From: CADDYX01 sp045809925
GTDB taxonomy: Bacteria; Verrucomicrobiota; Verrucomicrobiia; Chthoniobacterales; UBA10450
Assembly (NCBI GenBank): GCA_045809925.1
Contig: JBJMWX010000097.1
Span: 1-18,345, forward strand
DNA: 18,345 nucleotides
Direction of reading: 5' to 3'
The notes under the pieces: model-generated
What the model was told of the DNA's origin: nothing
The model's database searches: none
The model's input: only the letters and a program-made list of their open reading frames with translations
Part shown: positions 14,811 to 18,345 of the stretch, piece by piece
How the letters are laid out: each line of letters opens with the position of its first letter
How positions within the stretch are numbered: position 1 is the first letter of the stretch
Made by a program: the position numbers and the translations under genes

Positions 14811-16421
14811 ATGCAGTCGGCAACGACATTTCCGCTGCCGCTGCCAGACGATCCGCGGAAGTGGGATGGCTGGACAAAATACAAGTCGCCCAACTTGTAC
14901 GAACGGCTTTGCCTGACCCCGGAGGCAAACCCGAACAACGAAACGATCGAAGAGCATTGCCGGGAGCTCCTGCGCTGGTGGCAGAAGAAGCTGCCGCTGA
15001 AAAATCAACCGGCTAATCCGATCGCACAGCTATTGCGGCCCGGTCTGGATGAGTCGTCGCATTATTTAACGCAGGCGCGGGTCGGTTTGCTCGACCCTGT
15101 CCGACGCAAACAGATCGACGCCGAGCTGGCGGCTCAGGCGCACGAACAGGCGGTGGTTGAGTTTCACAAATATCTCACGTTTGCCCTCGCTGACGGCGTC
15201 CTGACGACGGACGAAGAGAAGAACCTTCGACGGTTTGGAGGCGAGCATGGGCTCACGCCGGAACAGATCGAGCAATATATCGAGGCCGAGTTGCAGGATA
15301 GTGGAGCGCGTCGCGTGCACACATCGCAAGCTCCCCCGCCTGCGCCGCCACGAGCTGCCCGCCGCACGCAGCAAAGAGTGCTGAGCCCGCAGCATGAATT
15401 CATGCGCATGTTGCGCCTCAGCAGCCTGAACGCCGACGGGATGGCGGACGAAACGCGCGATGTGTTTGTCAGCATGGCCGACAACCTCGGGTTAGGCGCG
15501 GACGAAGCCGAGGACCTGATCGACCGGTACCTCGACGAAACCGAGGCAGCCGAAGACGAGCCGCTGCCGCCGCCGAGACGCGTTGCCGAGCCGGCGCAAC
15601 CGGCCGCCCCGAAAGAAGCTGCACCGCCACCGATCGACGCGGTTGACCACAGCGTGGCGGCAGTTCGCGACGAACAGGCCCGTTTCCAAAATTTTTCGAC
15701 AGCTCTCGGTACGGAGATGCGACTTATCTCCTCCGCCGAGTTCACAATGGGCAGCGAGGCGGCGGATGCGGCGCCGAACGAGCGGCCTCTGACGAAAGTA
15801 ACCCTGAGCCGTTTCTACATGTCGCGCTTTCCGATCACGAACGCAGAGTTCGAGGCCTTCGATTCGAGCCACGCACGCAAACGCGCTTCCGGGGCAGGCG
15901 ATCGGCATCCGGTTGTATATGTGAGCAGCCTTGAGGCGATGAAGTTCTGTCAGTGGTTGTCGGCCCGCGAACGCAAGAAATACCGTCTGCCGACGGAAGC
16001 AGAGTGGGAGTATGCGGCGCGCGGTTTGGACGGACGGAGATACCCGTGGGGTAATCACGACCGGCGCGGCGATCTGGCCAACTTTGCCGACCGCAACACC
16101 GTCTTCGCCTGGAGCGATCGTGAAATCGACGACGGCTACCCGGAGAGCTCACCTGTCGGCGCTTTTCCGTTCGGGGCGAGCCCGTTCGGCATCGAAGACA
16201 TGGCCGGTAATGTCTGGGAATGGTGTCTCGACTACTTCGAGGCCTATCGCGGCGCGCCGCGGGTGAATCCCCGCGGACCAACGGCCGGTGCGAAGCGGGT
16301 CTATCGAGGAGGAAGCTGGAAGTCGCGCTTTAACAGTCTGCGGGCGACCGCGCGAGGATCCAACGTCCCGAGTTATTCCTGCAACGATCTCGGGTTTCGG
16401 ATCGTTTGCGAGTGCGACTAG
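14811..16421 (+). CDS. J-like / TerB-like / SUMF1-domain fusion protein downstream of Hsp70
   Basis: A 536-residue multidomain protein starting three bases after the Hsp70 stop. Residues about 28-106 resemble a J domain (NLYERLCLTPEAN and a final VGLLDPVRRKQIDAEL), but the HPD tripeptide that triggers Hsp70 ATPase is replaced by RWWQKKLPL. Residues about 110-163 (YLTFALADGVLTTDEEKNL) and 193-247 (ADGMADETRDVFVSM) look like TerB-type or EF-hand-like acidic helical units. A proline-rich linker spans about 249-275. Residues about 300-533 are a SUMF1/formylglycine-generating-enzyme fold: FTMGSEAAD, PITNAEFEAF, YRLPTEAEWEYAARG, DMAGNVWEWCLDYF and VYRGGSW. The two catalytic cysteines of true FGE are replaced (near F507 and A512), so a binding role is more likely than sulfatase activation. 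There is no signal peptide; it is cytosolic. Confidence 0.88.
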   Translation: MQSATTFPLPLPDDPRKWDGWTKYKSPNLYERLCLTPEANPNNETIEEHCRELLRWWQKKLPLKNQPANPIAQLLRPGLDESSHYLTQARVGLLDPVRRKQIDAELAAQAHEQAVVEFHKYLTFALADGVLTTDEEKNLRRFGGEHGLTPEQIEQYIEAELQDSGARRVHTSQAPPPAPPRAARRTQQRVLSPQHEFMRMLRLSSLNADGMADETRDVFVSMADNLGLGADEAEDLIDRYLDETEAAEDEPLPPPRRVAEPAQPAAPKEAAPPPIDAVDHSVAAVRDEQARFQNFSTALGTEMRLISSAEFTMGSEAADAAPNERPLTKVTLSRFYMSRFPITNAEFEAFDSSHARKRASGAGDRHPVVYVSSLEAMKFCQWLSARERKKYRLPTEAEWEYAARGLDGRRYPWGNHDRRGDLANFADRNTVFAWSDREIDDGYPESSPVGAFPFGASPFGIEDMAGNVWEWCLDYFEAYRGAPRVNPRGPTAGAKRVYRGGSWKSRFNSLRATARGSNVPSYSCNDLGFRIVCECD

Positions 16422-16428
16422 GGTACGC

Positions 16429-16453
16429 AAAAACGGCGCTCGCTTGAGCGCCG
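16429..16453 (-). terminator. Intrinsic terminator of rpsU
   Basis: A perfect 8-bp stem (CGGCGCTC/GAGCGCCG) with a 4-base loop is followed, on the minus strand, by five T's. It lies 27 bases past the rpsU stop and eight bases past the end of the convergent J-like/SUMF1 gene. The plus-strand side has no T-run, so it serves mainly rpsU. Confidence 0.88.
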
Positions 16454-16479
16454 CTGAAAACTTCTGCTGTTCCTTTTGC

Positions 16480-16674
16480 TTAGGCGTTGAAGCGGAACTT
16501 TGTCCGACCGCGTTTGGCGTTCGCTTTCGCCTTGCGACGGGACTTTTGTGAAGGCGTTTCGAACGCACGCAGCCGCCGCACTTCCTCGAGAATCCCTTCG
16601 GCGTCTAGCTTGTTCTTCAGGCGTTTGAGCGCACGATCAACCGGCTCACCTTTTCGAACGATCACTTCTGGCAT
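16480..16674 (-). CDS. rpsU: 30S ribosomal protein bS21
   Basis: A 64-residue basic protein with the bS21 pattern: PEVIVRKGEPVDRALKRLKN at the start, LDAEGILEEVRRLRAFETP in the middle and a lysine/arginine-rich tail (KSRRKAKANAKRGRTKFRF). It binds near the 3' end of 16S rRNA and helps mRNA selection at initiation. An AGGAG lies seven bases before the ATG, the best-placed SD in the window. It has its own promoter candidate and terminator, so it is a single-gene unit even though secDF lies 103 bp upstream on the same strand. Confidence 0.96.
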   Translation of the reverse strand: MPEVIVRKGEPVDRALKRLKNKLDAEGILEEVRRLRAFETPSQKSRRKAKANAKRGRTKFRFNA

Positions 16675-16681
16675 TTGTCAT

Positions 16682-16686
16682 CTCCT
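16682..16686 (-). promoter_or_regulatory. Shine-Dalgarno sequence of rpsU
   Basis: The minus strand reads AGGAG, then seven bases, then ATG. It is recorded because other starts in the window lack a comparably placed SD. Confidence 0.75.
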
Positions 16687-16721
16687 GTTCTAAACACGGC
16701 CCGGAAGGGCTGGTGCAGGCG

Positions 16722-16750
16722 AGATTAAGCGGGTCGGCCTACCCCGTCAA
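16722..16750 (-). promoter_or_regulatory. Candidate rpsU promoter with short leader hairpin
   Basis: On the minus strand TTGACG (16745-16750) is followed after 17 bases by TAATCT (16722-16727). Transcription would begin near 16715, giving a leader of about 40 bases. That leader contains a small GC-rich inverted repeat (about 16699-16711, AGCCC/GGGCC with a TTCC loop) before the SD at 16682-16686. Confidence 0.5.
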
Positions 16751-16777
16751 TGGCTGTGAATAACTTTCGGCCCGTGA

Positions 16778-18345
16778 CTAGACCGAGGCGGCCGAACCGG
16801 TCGCCGTAGCGGCCTTCTGTTTGACCTCGCGGCGCAAACTGGAGGTGCTGCCGCCTCGGGCACGGGTCCACCAGAGAACGATTGGTGAGGCGATAAAAAT
16901 CGAGCTGTAAGTGCCTACCACGACGCCAATTAGGATTGCCAAGGCAAAGTCGCGCAACACCGAGCCGCCGAACAGGAAAAGGCACAAAATCGGGATTGCC
17001 GTCACGGTGCTGGTCAGAATGGTCCGGCTCAGCGTCTGGTTGATACTGTCGTTCATGATCTGCTCGATCGAGCCCTTCCTTCCGCTGGCCAGACCCTCGC
17101 GAATTCGATCATAGACGACGATCGTGTCGTTGATCGAATAGCCGGCGATTGTAAGCACAGCGCCGACCATGGTAAGGGTCAGCTCGCGGCCGAAGAGCGC
17201 GAACACTCCGACAGTCATCAGCACATCGTGCAGTAGCGCGACGATTGCGCCGACCGCGAACGACAACTCGAAGCGCATCGTGACGTAAATTAAAATTCCG
17301 AGAATGCCGAGCGCGAGCGCGCGCAATGAGCTGCGCGCCAATTCGCCGCCGACGAGTGCGCCGACACGTTCCGATTGCTCGACCTTAAAGCCAGCCTGCG
17401 GCAGCGCCTGGGTGACCTGGTGCTGCACGGTTTCACTCGTGTTCAGGCCGCTGCGGATCGTGATGTAATTTTTTCCAGCCTGCTGCGATTGCTGGATCGG
17501 TGCGTCATCGAGGTGGATTGGCCGTAGCGCTTCCCGCACCTGGTGGACGGAGACGGCCTGGGCGCTGCTGAGCGTGAGCAGATCGCCGCCACGGAAATCG
17601 ACCCCGAAGTTTCTCTCCCCGCGCATGTAAAAAGCGCTTCCGCCGGCGATGAGCAGGGCCAGCGAGCACATGCACGCGAGGAACCCTTTGCCGAGGAAGT
17701 TTATGTGCTGCGAAGAAATGAGATGCAGCATCGACACCTTCTTCACGCGGTCCGTATCGATGAACCAGGCGACGGCGTTCCGGCCGACGATCAGCGCGGT
17801 GAAAAGCGAGGCCAGAATGCCGAGTGTGAGCGAGATCGCGAAGCCCTTGACCGGACCGCTCGCCTGCCAGAACAGAATGACCGCCGTGATTAACGTGGTT
17901 ACGTTTGCGTCGAGAATTGAGCTGAACGCCTTGTCGTAGGCGGCCTGAGTGGCGATCTTGAGCGACTTCCCTAGGGCCAGTTCCTCACGCAGCCGCTCGT
18001 AGATGAGTACATTGGCGTCGACTGCGATGCCGACGGTGAGGATGATGCCGGCGATACCCGGCAGGGTCAGAACGAAATTGAACATCGTCAACGCGCCGAT
18101 CAGCAGCACGATGTTGACGAGGAGCGAAACGCTCGCGATCACGCCTAGGAATCGGTAATAAATCATCACGCCAACGAGCGTGATCGCGAGCCCGACCAGA
18201 CCTGCGATGATGCTCGCGCGAATCGAATCCATGCCGAGCGTCGGCGAAACGCTGCGCTCCTCCTCGATGCTGACGGGAGTCTGCAGCGGGTTCTCGAGGA
18301 CACTCGATAGCCCGCGGGCTTCCTGCTCGCCGAATCGTCCGGTAA
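16778..18345 (-). CDS. secDF: SecDF fusion protein-export subunit, C-terminal part (5' end beyond window)
   Basis: The frame is open to the right edge, giving 521 visible residues of a SecD-SecF fusion, the proton-driven accessory of the SecYEG translocon. The visible part begins at the end of the SecD periplasmic region (ENPLQTPVSIEEERSVSPTLG) and continues through the SecD membrane helices with VGIAVDANVLIYERLREE (about 104-121). SecF then starts near visible residue 207, with NFGVDFRGG followed by its periplasmic stretch. It ends with the SecF membrane helices including AGYSINDTIVVYDRIREGL. A basic, Ser/Ala-rich tail closes the protein. Fusion of the two subunits occurs in several phyla. 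An internal ATG at 18232 is not the start, since the SecD sequence clearly continues upstream of it. rpsU lies 103 bp downstream. Confidence 0.95.
   Translation of the reverse strand, partial: TGRFGEQEARGLSSVLENPLQTPVSIEEERSVSPTLGMDSIRASIIAGLVGLAITLVGVMIYYRFLGVIASVSLLVNIVLLIGALTMFNFVLTLPGIAGIILTVGIAVDANVLIYERLREELALGKSLKIATQAAYDKAFSSILDANVTTLITAVILFWQASGPVKGFAISLTLGILASLFTALIVGRNAVAWFIDTDRVKKVSMLHLISSQHINFLGKGFLACMCSLALLIAGGSAFYMRGERNFGVDFRGGDLLTLSSAQAVSVHQVREALRPIHLDDAPIQQSQQAGKNYITIRSGLNTSETVQHQVTQALPQAGFKVEQSERVGALVGGELARSSLRALALGILGILIYVTMRFELSFAVGAIVALLHDVLMTVGVFALFGRELTLTMVGAVLTIAGYSINDTIVVYDRIREGLASGRKGSIEQIMNDSINQTLSRTILTSTVTAIPILCLFLFGGSVLRDFALAILIGVVVGTYSSIFIASPIVLWWTRARGGSTSSLRREVKQKAATATGSAASV

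Noticed and set aside
15711..16421. Possible diversity-generating retroelement target, because the SUMF1/C-type-lectin fold is a common variable-protein fold
   Set aside because: No reverse transcriptase, template repeat or adenine-biased variable repeat was seen in the window.

Overview
The window is a gene-dense stretch (no gap between genes exceeds about 135 bp) of a GC-rich bacterial chromosome. Protein features suggest the Verrucomicrobiota or a close PVC relative, possibly a soil lineage of the Chthoniobacter/Udaeobacter type. The evidence is a planctomycete/verrucomicrobial-style degenerate J-like region, a lidless Hsp70, a CobA-HemD fusion, a SecDF fusion and almost no Shine-Dalgarno (SD) sequences. 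The taxonomic call is inference from memory of these families. No tRNA, rRNA, CRISPR array, IS element or phage gene was seen.

Layout. Bases 1-997 (minus) hold the N-terminal third of SMC, cut by the window edge. Upstream of it on the same strand is an APC-family amino-acid permease (1130-2455). Divergent from the permease, a 37-bp gap leads to an M20 metallodipeptidase (2493-3836) that overlaps by 4 bp a secreted NlpC/P60 cysteine peptidase with a Ser/Thr/Pro/Lys-rich linker (3833-4957). These two could cooperate in handling cell-wall or other peptides.

A minus-strand operon follows: an uncharacterised secreted protein (6228-7082), queF (5784-6224), queC (5053-5787) and a previously easy-to-miss 35-codon membrane micropeptide (4962-5069). 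QueC and QueF are the preQ0-forming and preQ0-reducing steps of queuosine synthesis. Next come a small DUF6572-like protein with a Cys-rich tail (7143-7508, plus) and adenine phosphoribosyltransferase (7562-8092, minus).

From 8180 a long plus-strand run begins: hemX-like membrane protein, hemA, hemC and a cobA-hemD fusion, with 4- to 10-base junctions. This takes glutamyl-tRNA toward uroporphyrinogen III, minus hemL and hemB, which are not in the window. The run continues only 6 bp later into a divergent grpE, then a lidless Hsp70 (13245-14807), and 3 bp after it a 536-residue protein. That last protein joins a J-like region lacking HPD, TerB-like acidic helical regions and a SUMF1/formylglycine-generating-enzyme fold that lacks the catalytic cysteines. 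The GrpE/Hsp70/J-like-SUMF1 trio is the best candidate for an undescribed system here.

The right end (minus) holds rpsU (bS21), with a strong promoter candidate, a clear SD and a clean intrinsic terminator, and the C-terminal part of a SecDF fusion running off the edge. Several promoter candidates in the window sit so close to the start codon that leaderless or near-leaderless transcripts are predicted, which fits the lack of SD sequences.
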